A stretch of 16,005 nucleotides of DNA from Lachnospiraceae bacterium (GCA_024699595.1 JAILPG010000271.1:1-16005); one strand, 5' to 3'. Shown: positions 1 to 7,387, numbered from the stretch's first letter. Translations and numbers: made by a program. The notes: a model not told the origin generated them from the letters alone.

Positions 1-2
1 TA

Positions 3-212
3 AGACTGACTTATCAGGAGAAATACACGGACTGTCACGCCGATCTCTGTGTGTATGACGAAAACGATCTGTCTCAGTCGATCGCGTATAAAATTGGGAT
101 CGGAAACGATGAGGGTCTTAGTTTTACGGCAAAGCAGGGACATCTGTATCAGATCCAGGTAAGACATAATACGGGATACAGTGATTACGCTCTGTGGATA
201 CGTAACGAATGA
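3..212 (+). CDS. C-terminal fragment of a probable exported protein (beta-sandwich end)
   Basis: An open frame without stops runs from the window edge to a TGA at 210-212 (70 codons visible); the start lies outside the window. The last part reads as alternating hydrophobic strands, including HLYQIQVRHNTGYSDYALWI, with a glycine-containing turn before a final Tyr-x-Leu strand. This pattern resembles the bacterial pre-peptidase C-terminal (PPC) type beta-sandwich often found at the end of secreted enzymes and surface proteins; the resemblance is my inference and no catalytic domain is visible. No convincing terminator hairpin follows. The gene lies upstream of, and in the same direction as, the transporter operon, which has its own promoter, so the two are probably separate units. 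Confidence 0.65.
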   Translation, partial: RLTYQEKYTDCHADLCVYDENDLSQSIAYKIGIGNDEGLSFTAKQGHLYQIQVRHNTGYSDYALWIRNE

Positions 213-283
213 CGATCACTGTTCTTCAGAATTATGTAAACTAATTTGGCTGGTATTCTTTGATGGTTGACATCCGTTTTTCA

Positions 284-312
284 TTGTTATTTTTCCAAAT
301 AAACATTATACT
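284..312 (+). promoter_or_regulatory. Sigma-A type promoter of the ECF transporter operon
   Basis: TTGTTA (284-289) and TATACT (307-312) are separated by 17 bp, matching 4/6 and 5/6 of the vegetative consensus. Transcription would begin near 319, giving a leader of about 58 nt before the ATG at 377. A perfect TTGACA at 267-272 is nearby but has no -10 at the right distance. Confidence 0.55.
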
Positions 313-332
313 GTTACATAGGCAGGTAAGTA

Positions 333-348
333 ATGGGCGAAAGCTCAT
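333..348 (+). promoter_or_regulatory. Small GNRA-capped hairpin in the transporter 5' leader
   Basis: ATGGGC (333-338) pairs with GCTCAT (343-348), including one G-U pair, around a GAAA tetraloop. It lies in the predicted untranslated leader, 15 nt before the ribosome binding site GGGAGG (364-369). The whole leader is too short for the FMN, TPP or cobalamin riboswitches and I see no conserved core of any of them. A role in mRNA stability or translation is only a guess. Confidence 0.35.
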
Positions 349-376
349 AAAACCGTAATTATTGGGAGGTAATGAA

Positions 377-931
377 ATGAAATCTAAATTTGGTATCAGA
401 GAAGTAGTTGCGGCAGGTATCGGATCTGCATTATTTGTGGCTCTTACGGAGATCCAGATCCCGCTCGGCTTTATTCCTAACACTGCATTACAGCCGAGAG
501 TTGCTCTTCTTGGATTCTTTTCGGCAGTATTCGGCCCCATCGTAGGCGGCATCGTAGGCCTTTTGGGCCATGCTCTCGGTGATGCACTGTTTTACGGAAG
601 CATCTGGTGGAGCTGGGTTATTCCCGAGGCAGTTGTCGGCATCGCCATCGGTGTCTTTGCAGACCGCTTTAAGATCAAGGAAGGCGGTTTTGACAGAAAT
701 GCCGTTATAACCTTTAACATCGTGCAGATCGCCGCTCAGGCTGTTGCATGGATCGTTGCCGCACCTTTGCTTGATATCGTTATATATAAGGAGCCCGCTA
801 ACAAGGTATTTGTTCAGGGATTCTTTGCATTCCTCGGCAACTTCATCATTGCTGCCATCCTCGGAAGCCTGCTCTGCTACGGTTATTCAATGATCGGAGC
901 AAGGTCTGACAGCCTTAAGAAAGAGGATTAG
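377..931 (+). CDS. ECF transporter S component, UPF0397 / riboflavin-type family
   Basis: A 184-residue, very hydrophobic integral membrane protein and the substrate-binding S component of an energy-coupling factor transporter. Family hallmarks are visible: an N-terminal VVAAGIGSALFVAL helix, the FGPIVGGIVGLLGHALGD segment, and the aromatic IWWSWVIPEAVVGIAIG helix, which closely follow the UPF0397 family (annotated as ECF-type riboflavin transporter S component). About six membrane segments fit this family, and the length agrees with its usual 180-185 residues. I chose ATG 377 rather than the upstream TTG because GGGAGG (364-369) sits 7 nt before it. The gene is followed 24 bp later by a fused double ATPase and then EcfT, so this is a dedicated (group I) ECF cassette. 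Riboflavin is the family annotation; the true substrate here is not proven, and no riboswitch helps to decide. Confidence 0.88.
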   Translation: MKSKFGIREVVAAGIGSALFVALTEIQIPLGFIPNTALQPRVALLGFFSAVFGPIVGGIVGLLGHALGDALFYGSIWWSWVIPEAVVGIAIGVFADRFKIKEGGFDRNAVITFNIVQIAAQAVAWIVAAPLLDIVIYKEPANKVFVQGFFAFLGNFIIAAILGSLLCYGYSMIGARSDSLKKED

Positions 932-955
932 AATAAAAGATAGTAGGGCATTTTA

Positions 956-2776
956 ATGGAACCTGTCATTGAGTTTAAGGATTATTCCTTTAAATACAGA
1001 TCACAGACCGAGCCTACGCTCAAAAACATCGATCTTACCATATACAAAGGTGAGAAGATCCTGATCGCAGGCCCCTCAGGTTCGGGAAAATCGACACTGG
1101 CTCATTGTATAAATGGGCTGGTGCCTTTTTCGTATAAAGGTGATATCACGGGAACGTTAAGGATCAAAGGAGAAGATCCTGAAAAGCTCGGTATCTTTGG
1201 CCTTTCAAAGATCGTCGGCACGGTGCTTCAGGACACGGACGGACAGTTTGTCGGCCTTACCGTGGCAGAGGATATCGCTTTTGTGCTGGAAAACGACAAG
1301 ACTGCCACAGATGAAATGAAGAGCAGGGTAAAACATGTCGCGGAACAGGTCGGACTTGAGAATTTTCTGTCCCAGTCCCCGACTGAGCTTTCGGGTGGGC
1401 AGAAACAGAGAGTGTCAATGGCCGGAGTCATGATCGACAATGTGGATGTCCTTCTGTTTGACGAGCCGCTTGCAAATCTTGATCCTGCTACGGGAAAAAG
1501 AGCTGTCTCGCTGATAGACGATCTGATGAAGGAAAATGATACGACGGTTATTATAATCGAGCACCGTATCGAGGATGTTCTGTACAGGGATGTTGACAGG
1601 ATAGTGCTTGTAGCTGACGGACAGATCGTAGCCGATACAACGCCCGATGAGCTTTTAGCAGGTGATCTGTTGGAAAAAAACGGCATAAGGGAGCCGTTGT
1701 ATATAGCGGCGCTGAGGCATGCGGGCTGCGTGATCACAACGGAGAGTCATCCGGCACATATCGAAACCATGGATCTTACGGTTTATAAGGAGCCTGTAAG
1801 AGACTTCTTTAAGTCCATAGATATAAAAACCCCGGTAAAAGAGGCGGATCCGGTGCTTGAGATATCAGATCTTTCTTTTTCCTACTCGGGGAAAGAGAAG
1901 GTGCTTAAGGATATAAGCTTTTCCATCAAAAAGGGCGAGATGCTCAGCATAGTCGGGAAAAACGGTGCCGGGAAGTCGACCCTTGCAAGTCTTATATGCG
2001 GATTCATAAATCCCGATTCGGGAATGATCAGACTTAACGGATCCGATATATCCGCTCTTTCCATTAAGGAGAGAGGCGAACATGTCGGACTGGTCATGCA
2101 GAACCCCAATCAGATGATCTCAAAGCCGATGATCTTTGATGAAGTAGCTCTGGGCCTTAAGGTAAGGGACGTGCCTGAGGATGAGATCAAGGAGAGGGTA
2201 TATAAATCCCTTAAGATATGCGGTCTCTATCCGTTCAGAAACTGGCCGGTATCGGCACTCAGCTTTGGCCAGAAAAAACGTGTGACGATCGCTTCGATCC
2301 TTGTGATGGATCCGGAGATCATTATTCTTGACGAGCCTACGGCAGGACAGGATTACAGGCATTATACCGAGATAATGGAATTTTTAAAAGACCTGCACGA
2401 GACTCTTGGCATTACGATAATAATGATAACTCATGACATGCATCTGATGCTTGAATATACCGACAGGGCGGTCGTACTCTCTGACGGCACGCTCTTGCTT
2501 GATACGACACCCGCAAAGGTACTTACGGACGAAGAGGCAGCGGACAGGGCATATCTTAAGAAGACCTCTCTGTATGATCTTGCCGTTAAGTGCGATATTG
2601 AAGATCCCTCGGATCTTGTAAACAGATTTATCTACTATGAGAGATCATTAAGGGAGGCTGAGATAGCTTCTGAGTCTCCGGCGGAAACAGAGACCGGAGA
2701 ACATATCAATAAAGAAGAGAAGAATACTTCCGGGGATATCCCGGATGAGAATACAGAGACGGTGAAGAATGGCTAA
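956..2776 (+). CDS. ECF transporter energizing ATPase, two fused ABC domains (EcfA-EcfA')
   Basis: A cytoplasmic ATP-hydrolysing subunit of 606 residues carrying two complete ABC nucleotide-binding domains in one chain. Domain 1 has Walker A GPSGSGKST (39-47), Q-loop near Q92, signature LSGGQ (145-149), Walker B ending D169-E170, and H-loop H203. Domain 2 has Walker A GKNGAGKST (334-342), Q-loop Q382, signature variant LSFGQ (435-439), Walker B D459-E460 and H493. Each half matches the CbiO/EcfA type, and the fusion replaces the EcfA/EcfA' heterodimer. The last 40 residues or so are acidic and low in complexity. The start at 956 has only a weak upstream GTAGGGC. The gene overlaps ecfT by 8 bp, so the two are probably translationally coupled. 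The protein would drive uptake by the neighbouring S and T components. Confidence 0.93.
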   Translation: MEPVIEFKDYSFKYRSQTEPTLKNIDLTIYKGEKILIAGPSGSGKSTLAHCINGLVPFSYKGDITGTLRIKGEDPEKLGIFGLSKIVGTVLQDTDGQFVGLTVAEDIAFVLENDKTATDEMKSRVKHVAEQVGLENFLSQSPTELSGGQKQRVSMAGVMIDNVDVLLFDEPLANLDPATGKRAVSLIDDLMKENDTTVIIIEHRIEDVLYRDVDRIVLVADGQIVADTTPDELLAGDLLEKNGIREPLYIAALRHAGCVITTESHPAHIETMDLTVYKEPVRDFFKSIDIKTPVKEADPVLEISDLSFSYSGKEKVLKDISFSIKKGEMLSIVGKNGAGKSTLASLICGFINPDSGMIRLNGSDISALSIKERGEHVGLVMQNPNQMISKPMIFDEVALGLKVRDVPEDEIKERVYKSLKICGLYPFRNWPVSALSFGQKKRVTIASILVMDPEIIILDEPTAGQDYRHYTEIMEFLKDLHETLGITIIMITHDMHLMLEYTDRAVVLSDGTLLLDTTPAKVLTDEEAADRAYLKKTSLYDLAVKCDIEDPSDLVNRFIYYERSLREAEIASESPAETETGEHINKEEKNTSGDIPDENTETVKNG

Positions 2777-3626
2777 GAGATCAAGAGTACTCAATTACGA
2801 AAAAAAGGATACCGTCATTCACGAGCTGTCAGGCTTTACCAAGCTTGTCTTTTTTCTGACCTGGTCGATCGCAAGTATGCTTACCTATGACACTGTGGTG
2901 CTTTTTGTGATGTTTGTGCTAAGTATGGTCATATTTGCCGTATCTAAGACAAAATGGAAGCAGGTCGGCACGGTGTTTATGTTCATCATACTGTTTTTGA
3001 GCATCAACATCATAGCCATTTTCTTCTTTTCACCGTATGAAGGCTGCGGCATATACAACCAGAAAACCGTGATCACGCATTTCTTCGGAAACTATGATCT
3101 GACCAGGGAACAGCTGTTTTATGAGTTTAATATAATACTTAAGTATCTTACCTTTGTGCCTGCGGTATTCATATTCTTGGTGACGACGGATCCGAGTGAG
3201 CTTGCAGCGTCGCTTAACAGGATAGGGCTGCATTACAATATCTGTTATTCGCTTGCTCTTGCGCTTCGCTATATCCCCGATGTGCAGGACGATTACACAA
3301 AGATCAAAAATGCCTCTCAGGCAAGGGGCATTGAGATGAGCAAGAAGGCCGGTCTTTTTAAGAGGATAAAGGAAACCTCCGCGATCATCTTTCCGCTTGT
3401 CTTTTCGAGCATGGACAGGATAGACACGATCTCAAACGCCATGGAACTTCGGGGCTTTGGAAAGCACAAAAAAAGAACGTGGTATTCCGCAAGACCGCTT
3501 AAGAGAAACGATTATATCGCGATCGTTTTCTGCATTCTGTTTTTAGCGGCTGCGCTTATCTATACCTATTATGACGGGAGCCGTTTTTACAACGTTATCT
3601 TTGACCCGTATTTTATGAGCAGGTAA
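2769..3626 (+). CDS. ecfT: ECF transporter transmembrane coupling protein EcfT (CbiQ family)
   Basis: The 285-residue scaffold membrane subunit that links the ATPases to the S component. Hydrophobic segments lie near residues 24-57, 66-88, 126-140 and 248-267. Two short arginine motifs in the cytoplasmic coupling helices mark the family: QARG (184-187) and ELRGFG (226-231); in EcfT proteins these contact the ATPase grooves. The LRYIPDVQDDY stretch just before the first motif is also typical. The ATG at 2769 lies inside the end of the ATPase gene, which fits tight stoichiometric co-expression. Length fits the CbiQ/EcfT family (about 260-290). It is the last gene of the operon; no strong terminator follows, only a 7-bp inverted repeat with a long loop before the tRNA promoter. 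Confidence 0.92.
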   Translation: MAKRSRVLNYEKKDTVIHELSGFTKLVFFLTWSIASMLTYDTVVLFVMFVLSMVIFAVSKTKWKQVGTVFMFIILFLSINIIAIFFFSPYEGCGIYNQKTVITHFFGNYDLTREQLFYEFNIILKYLTFVPAVFIFLVTTDPSELAASLNRIGLHYNICYSLALALRYIPDVQDDYTKIKNASQARGIEMSKKAGLFKRIKETSAIIFPLVFSSMDRIDTISNAMELRGFGKHKKRTWYSARPLKRNDYIAIVFCILFLAAALIYTYYDGSRFYNVIFDPYFMSR

Positions 3627-3642
3627 GGTGGCATCCGATCAT

Positions 3643-3693
3643 CCGGTGATATCTGCGCCGCCGTTTTGGGAATGGCTCTTAAGTTTTCACCGG
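3643..3693 (+). repeat. Inverted repeat after ecfT (possible weak terminator)
   Basis: CCGGTGA (3643-3649) and TCACCGG (3687-3693) are perfect inverted copies separated by 37 bp. They lie between the ecfT stop and the tRNA promoter. There is no T-run after the second arm, so ordinary intrinsic termination is doubtful. Confidence 0.25.
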
Positions 3694-3700
3694 GAATGGC

Positions 3701-3729
3701 TTGACAACCATGCATCTTTTAAGTACAAT
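3701..3729 (+). promoter_or_regulatory. Strong sigma-A promoter of tRNA-Met
   Basis: Perfect TTGACA (3701-3706), a 17-bp spacer and TACAAT (3724-3729, 5/6 match). The start of transcription would fall near 3736, about 50 nt before the mature tRNA 5' end. Confidence 0.85.
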
Positions 3730-3785
3730 ATTTTTTGCTGTGGAAAACAGCGGTGTCTGCATTATGTATCACAGTGCCGATACGT

Positions 3786-3859
3786 GGCGAGATGGCTCAA
3801 CTGGCTAGAGCGTCCGGTTCATACCCGGGAGGTTGAGAGTTCAAGTCTCTCTCTCGCTA
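3786..3859 (+). tRNA. Elongator tRNA-Met (anticodon CAT)
   Basis: The 74 nt fold into a complete cloverleaf. The acceptor stem is GGCGAGA with TCTCGCT (a G-U at 1-72), followed by T8-G9, D-stem GCTC/GAGC with a GG-containing loop, anticodon stem TCCGG/CCGGG around loop TTCATAC, a five-base variable loop AGGTT, T-stem GAGAG/CTCTC with loop TTCAAGT, and discriminator A3859. The anticodon CAT and the overall sequence match Firmicutes elongator tRNA-Met rather than the initiator, which lacks the 1-72 pair, or tRNA-Ile2. The CCA end is not encoded (CTT follows), so it must be added by the CCA-adding enzyme. The gene stands alone with its own promoter and terminator. Confidence 0.95.
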
Positions 3860-3867
3860 CTTCATAA

Positions 3868-3911
3868 AACCCCTGAAGTCTTTACAAATGACATTCAGGG
3901 GTTCTTTGTTT
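3868..3911. terminator. Bidirectional intrinsic terminator between tRNA-Met and the convergent gene
   Basis: AACCCCTGAA (3868-3877) and TTCAGGGGTT (3894-3903) form a perfect 10-bp stem with a 16-nt loop, followed on the plus strand by CTTTGTTTT. On the minus strand the same hairpin follows the metallopeptidase stop codon and continues into TTTTATGAA. One element therefore probably ends both the tRNA and the minus-strand gene. Confidence 0.85.
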
Positions 3912-3914
3912 TCC

Positions 3915-4991
3915 TTAATAGTCGATCTCCATGGGAGCATAGTCGCCGGTCTGCTCGGCGATCCTTTCGTAATACTCGTATACCGCATTCTTGGCGTATT
4001 TTCTTGCGTCGGATTCGCACTGTTGGGAGTAATAGTGGCAGAAATCCTCTGACCCGTCCGTATAATGTTTGAATTCCTCCTTATATATTGAGGCTTCGTA
4101 GAATAATAACAGATCCTTTGAATCTTCGGCTGCCTCATCATATGCATCCACCATCCTGTATTGCAGGGCATGGTATGCCTCGTGTGCGATCGTATTTACC
4201 AGGGAAAATGATGAATCATTGACCAGATGCTCCCTGTTTACCGTTATTTCATGTGTGTTGTCCGAATAATAGCCAAGCAGGCTGTCCTTGGTATTTGCCA
4301 CGTTTACTATAAGCTCATGGGGCAGACCCAGATAGCGGCGCTCGATATTTGCCACTGTCTGAAGGACCGAAAGCTTCTCATCCTCGGATAGCTCCTTCCA
4401 GTTCTCATACTTAAGAAGAATAAGAGTATCCATGTTATTGTCGATCGTCTGCTCCGGTTCGGCTGCCTGCTTGGCAGTCAGATAGCCGGGACTTAAAAAG
4501 GGAATATTGAAAAAGGAATTGATCCCCGTAAAGATCATAAGGAAAAGCAGACCCGTGCACATCACATGCCTGCAGGCCGAGAAAGCTTTTATGAACCTGT
4601 GTTTTAACACCCTTCTTTTTGAATATGTGCTGTTTATCTTCCTGCACATGATAAGGATGAAAAAACCGGCCGAGAAGGCTCCGGATATGGCCATCACGAT
4701 CATAATAAAGAGCCTGTTCGTATCGAGGTATGAAAGGATCGTATATATCCCGTAGCCTGCCATGAGGTTTAAGGCAATGCTTGTATCATTCCGGTATCTC
4801 TTCATCTCGGTGAGCATGAGTACAGCCGAGGTCAGAGCTACCGTTACTACCAGAATGATCCGCGATTCCCTTAAGGAACAGCTTTTTATGCAGCGAAACA
4901 GGAGATTATAGTACCACAGTCCTGCTATGAATCCCCACCAGATATGGCCCAAGATGAAAAATAATCTGTCTGTCGTATTCATCGATCTCAT
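3915..4991 (-). CDS. Membrane-anchored HExxH metallopeptidase-like protein
   Basis: A 358-residue protein. The N-terminal half has about five hydrophobic membrane segments (roughly 9-31, 45-61, 72-88, 94-115, 144-163). The C-terminal part, residues 170-358, is soluble. It carries AHEAYH (269-274), a canonical HExxH zinc motif with H270, E271 and H274. About 52 residues later, E326 in CESDARKYA is a good candidate third ligand of gluzincin type. This supports a zinc-dependent endopeptidase tethered to the membrane; the family and substrate are not recognised. The start at 4991 is supported by a GGGG-rich Shine-Dalgarno region about 8 nt upstream, with a second ATG three codons in. It is the only minus-strand gene, convergent with tRNA-Met and divergent from ispF, so it is transcribed alone. 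Confidence 0.8.
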   Translation of the reverse strand: MRSMNTTDRLFFILGHIWWGFIAGLWYYNLLFRCIKSCSLRESRIILVVTVALTSAVLMLTEMKRYRNDTSIALNLMAGYGIYTILSYLDTNRLFIMIVMAISGAFSAGFFILIMCRKINSTYSKRRVLKHRFIKAFSACRHVMCTGLLFLMIFTGINSFFNIPFLSPGYLTAKQAAEPEQTIDNNMDTLILLKYENWKELSEDEKLSVLQTVANIERRYLGLPHELIVNVANTKDSLLGYYSDNTHEITVNREHLVNDSSFSLVNTIAHEAYHALQYRMVDAYDEAAEDSKDLLLFYEASIYKEEFKHYTDGSEDFCHYYSQQCESDARKYAKNAVYEYYERIAEQTGDYAPMEIDY

Positions 4992-5301
4992 ATGCTTATC
5001 CCCTTTCCCCGGTCTGTGTCTGTGTGTTGCCGTCTATATGTAATAACGCAGGAAGGTATGATTTCTCCAAAACCTGGGGAAGCAAGATGTGTATGAATTT
5101 TGTATGGAAGTATGAAGCCGGGATGGTCGGAATTCTGCACAGCAAACGCCGGAATAAGAAAATCTTTGTCGTTTGCCATAGCTTGAATAAATGGGGTTTG
5201 TGGTATAAGATATACTAGATTGACTATATGGTCATAAGGTACTTAAGGGTCATCGGATGACGGTCATTTTGGTGAACTTAAGAGATGCAGCAGGAATTAT
5301 C
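4992..5301. other. Divergent intergenic region between the metallopeptidase and ispF
   Basis: About 310 bp separate the two divergently transcribed genes. The right-hand half holds the probable ispF promoter (5183-5209) and the ispF ribosome binding site. I find no well-matched promoter for the minus-strand gene and no RNA gene. A 64-codon plus-strand frame (5024-5218, GTG start) has no ribosome binding site, resembles nothing I know, and overlaps the promoter, so I do not call it. Confidence 0.5.
5183..5209 (+). promoter_or_regulatory. Probable extended -10 promoter of the ispF cluster
   Basis: TGGTATAAG (5201-5209) contains an extended -10 (TG one base before TATAAG). A TTGAAT (5183-5188) lies 15 bp upstream, a short spacing that an extended -10 could tolerate. 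Transcription would start near 5216. Confidence 0.45.
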
Positions 5302-5871
5302 ATGAGAATAGGAATGGGATACGATGTCCACAGGCTTACTGAGGGCAGGGATTTAATAATAGGCGGTGTGAAGATACCTTACGAAAAGGGTCTTTTGGGG
5401 CATTCGGATGCGGATGTATTGCTGCATGCGATATCGGATGCTCTGCTTGGCGCTGCGGGTCTTTCGGATATAGGGAAGCATTTTCCCGATAACGATGACA
5501 GTTATAAAGATATATCCAGTCTGATCTTGCTTGAAAAAGTCGGCAAGATGCTTGAGGAAAGGCAGTATATGGTGGTAAACATAGATGCCACTATAATAGC
5601 CCAGAAACCGAAAATGCGGCCTTACATAGATGAGATGCAGACAAATATAGAAAATGCCCTGGGTCTTATGCCCGGTCAGGTAAACGTAAAGGCTACCACT
5701 GAAGAGGGACTTGGCTTTACAGGAAGCGGCGAGGGGATCTCAGCCCAGGCCATCTGTCTGCTTGAACAGCCGGTAGATCTGATAGAGGGCAGAAATATCG
5801 TATATGGCAGCAATTATCGTGACTGTTGCGGCTGTACGGGCTGTCCGGCAGGTAAAACGGACGGCGCTTAA
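5302..5871 (+). CDS. ispF: 2-C-methyl-D-erythritol 2,4-cyclodiphosphate synthase with Cys-rich C-terminal tail
   Basis: Cytoplasmic enzyme of the MEP isoprenoid pathway; it converts CDP-methylerythritol 2-phosphate to the cyclodiphosphate with release of CMP. The start [12 protein letters not shown] at 5302 is the family N-terminus and is preceded by AGGA (5292-5295); the upstream ATG at 5257 would add 15 non-conserved residues. Metal ligands D8, H10 and H42 are present ([16 protein letters not shown]), as is the [20 protein letters not shown] signature (131-150). The usual protein ends near residue 156-158. This one is 189 residues, with an extra tail of about 33 residues containing Cys175, Cys176, Cys178 and Cys181 (DCCGCTGC). 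ispD is not adjacent. cysS lies 106 bp downstream, as part of the conserved ispF-to-sigH order of Firmicutes. Confidence 0.95.
   Translation: MRIGMGYDVHRLTEGRDLIIGGVKIPYEKGLLGHSDADVLLHAISDALLGAAGLSDIGKHFPDNDDSYKDISSLILLEKVGKMLEERQYMVVNIDATIIAQKPKMRPYIDEMQTNIENALGLMPGQVNVKATTEEGLGFTGSGEGISAQAICLLEQPVDLIEGRNIVYGSNYRDCCGCTGCPAGKTDGA
5841..5864 (+). promoter_or_regulatory. Hairpin inside the ispF 3' end, next to the Cys codons
   Basis: CTGTCCG (5841-5847) pairs with CGGACGG (5858-5864) over a 10-nt loop, with one G-U pair. The codon for Cys181 lies in the left arm, and the other three Cys codons (5824-5835) lie just before it. It is the first of three successive stem-loops upstream of cysS. Confidence 0.35.
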
Positions 5872-5888
5872 TACGACAGTATAGACTT

Positions 5889-5909
5889 GCGAATTGTTCT
5901 GCAATTTGC
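5889..5909 (+). promoter_or_regulatory. Stem-loop in the ispF-cysS gap
   Basis: GCGAATTG (5889-5896) pairs with CAATTTGC (5902-5909), with one G-U pair, around the loop TTCTG. It is the second of three consecutive hairpins. No T-run follows. Confidence 0.4.
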
Positions 5910-5915
5910 TCATTA

Positions 5916-5948
5916 ACTTACGGAAGCAAAAGACTGCTTCCCGTAAGT
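5916..5948 (+). promoter_or_regulatory. Strong stem-loop upstream of cysS
   Basis: ACTTACGGAAGCA (5916-5928) pairs with TGCTTCCCGTAAGT (5935-5948) with a single unpaired C in the right arm; the loop is 6 nt. It is strong enough to be a terminator stem, but the following ATAGATTAAG has no U-tract. It ends 17 nt before the cysS ribosome binding site. It could be an attenuation or mRNA-processing element. Confidence 0.5.
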
Positions 5949-5977
5949 ATAGATTAAGAGAAAACGGAGAAAAAGCC

Positions 5978-7387
5978 ATGAAAGTATATAACACACTTAC
6001 AGGAAGAAAAGAAGAATTTGTACCTTTAGAAGAGGGGAAGGTAAAGATGTACGTCTGCGGCCCCACTGTCTATAATTTTATCCACATAGGAAACGCAAGA
6101 CCCATGATCATCTTTGATACCGCAAGGCGCTATATGGAGTACAAGGGTTATGAGGTCAATTACGTATCAAACTTTACCGACGTGGATGACAAGATCATAA
6201 AGGCTGCGAACGAGGAAGGCGTGGATGCATCGGTAATATCCGAGCGCTATATCGCAGAATGCAAAAAAGATATGGAGGGGATGAACGTAAGGCCTGCAAC
6301 CACACACCCCAAGGCTACCGAGGAAATAGACGGGATGATCGATATGATACAGACCCTTATCGACAAGGATTATGCCTATGTTGCAGATGACGGGACTGTA
6401 TATTACCGCACCAGGAAATTCAAGGATTACGGAAAGCTGTCACATAAGAATCTTGACGATCTTCGGGCAGGAAACCGTTCTCTGTTGGTAACCGGTGAGG
6501 ATCAGAAGGAGGATCCCCTTGATTTCGTACTGTGGAAGCCTAAAAAGGAAGGAGAACCTTTCTGGAAATCGCCCTGGTGCGACGGAAGACCCGGATGGCA
6601 TATAGAATGCTCCGTCATGAGCAAAAAGTATCTCGGAGAGATGATCGATATCCATGCGGGCGGAGAGGACCTGGTATTTCCTCATCACGAAAACGAGATA
6701 GCACAGAGTGAGGCCTGCAACGGAAAGGAATTCTCAAAATACTGGCTTCATAACGCTTTTCTAAATATCGACAACAAAAAGATGAGTAAATCCCTTGGCA
6801 ATTTCTTTACCGTAAGGGATATCTCGGAAAAGTACGATCTGCAGGTACTTAGATTCTTTATGCTGTCAGCTCACTACAGGATGCCGTTAAATTTCAGTGC
6901 GGAACTCATGCAGGCTGCACAGAATTCTCTTGAGAGGATACAGAACGCTGCAGCCAACCTGAAATACCTTATAAATAACACCTCTGTAGAAAAACTCAGC
7001 GAACAGGAGCGGGCGTTATTAAACAAAATGCCCGAATTTGAGGGGGAATTCGACTCTGCAATGGACGACGATTTCAATACGGCGGATGCGATCACGGCTA
7101 TTTTTAATCTTGTGAAATTTATAAATACAAATACGGATGAAAACAGTAGCGGGAGTTATTTAAAGGCGCTTCTGGATGAGCTCAACAAGCTCTGCGACGT
7201 GATGGGACTGATCGCCGAAAAGAAAGAAGAGCTTTTAGATGTCGATATTGAGGCCCTGATAGATGAAAGAACTAAAGCCAGAAAGGAAAAGAACTTTGCA
7301 AGGGCTGACGAGATAAGAAATGAGCTTCTTGAAAAGGGCATAGTATTAGAAGATACACGTGAGGGCGTAAAGTGGCACAGGGCATAG
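5978..7387 (+). CDS. cysS: Cysteinyl-tRNA synthetase
   Basis: Class I aminoacyl-tRNA synthetase that charges tRNA-Cys in the cytoplasm; monomer of 469 residues, close to the usual 460-470. The HIGH-type signature HIGN is at 36-39 and KMSKS at 268-272. The catalytic zinc ligands that select cysteine are visible: C27 (MYVCGPTVYN), C211 (WHIECS), H236 and E240 (HHENE). The start is ATG 5978, giving the canonical MKVYNTLTGRKEEF N-terminus, with GGAG at 5966-5969; an upstream in-frame ATG at 5894 would only add residues read through the leader hairpins. The gene overlaps mrnC by 16 bp. The 106-bp leader with three stem-loops, one inside ispF, is the only visible regulation; there is no T-box core. 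Confidence 0.97.
   Translation: MKVYNTLTGRKEEFVPLEEGKVKMYVCGPTVYNFIHIGNARPMIIFDTARRYMEYKGYEVNYVSNFTDVDDKIIKAANEEGVDASVISERYIAECKKDMEGMNVRPATTHPKATEEIDGMIDMIQTLIDKDYAYVADDGTVYYRTRKFKDYGKLSHKNLDDLRAGNRSLLVTGEDQKEDPLDFVLWKPKKEGEPFWKSPWCDGRPGWHIECSVMSKKYLGEMIDIHAGGEDLVFPHHENEIAQSEACNGKEFSKYWLHNAFLNIDNKKMSKSLGNFFTVRDISEKYDLQVLRFFMLSAHYRMPLNFSAELMQAAQNSLERIQNAAANLKYLINNTSVEKLSEQERALLNKMPEFEGEFDSAMDDDFNTADAITAIFNLVKFINTNTDENSSGSYLKALLDELNKLCDVMGLIAEKKEELLDVDIEALIDERTKARKEKNFARADEIRNELLEKGIVLEDTREGVKWHRA

Noticed and set aside
267..272. Perfect TTGACA upstream of the transporter
   Set aside because: There is no -10 hexamer 16-18 bp downstream; the TTGTTA/TATACT pair with a 17-bp spacer is better.
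1228..1737. 169-codon minus-strand open frame inside the ATPase gene
   Set aside because: It is antisense to a well-conserved ABC domain and its Ser/Thr/Ile-rich composition is that of a shadow frame.
3628..3867. 79-codon open frame through the tRNA-Met promoter and gene
   Set aside because: It reads through a clear promoter and tRNA cloverleaf, so it is not coding.
5024..5218. 64-codon plus-strand open frame upstream of ispF
   Set aside because: It begins at a GTG without a ribosome binding site, overlaps the probable ispF promoter and has no recognisable features.
5872..5977. T-box riboswitch before cysS
   Set aside because: The leader is too short and has no conserved T-box core (GGGTGG..ACCGCG-like) sequence.
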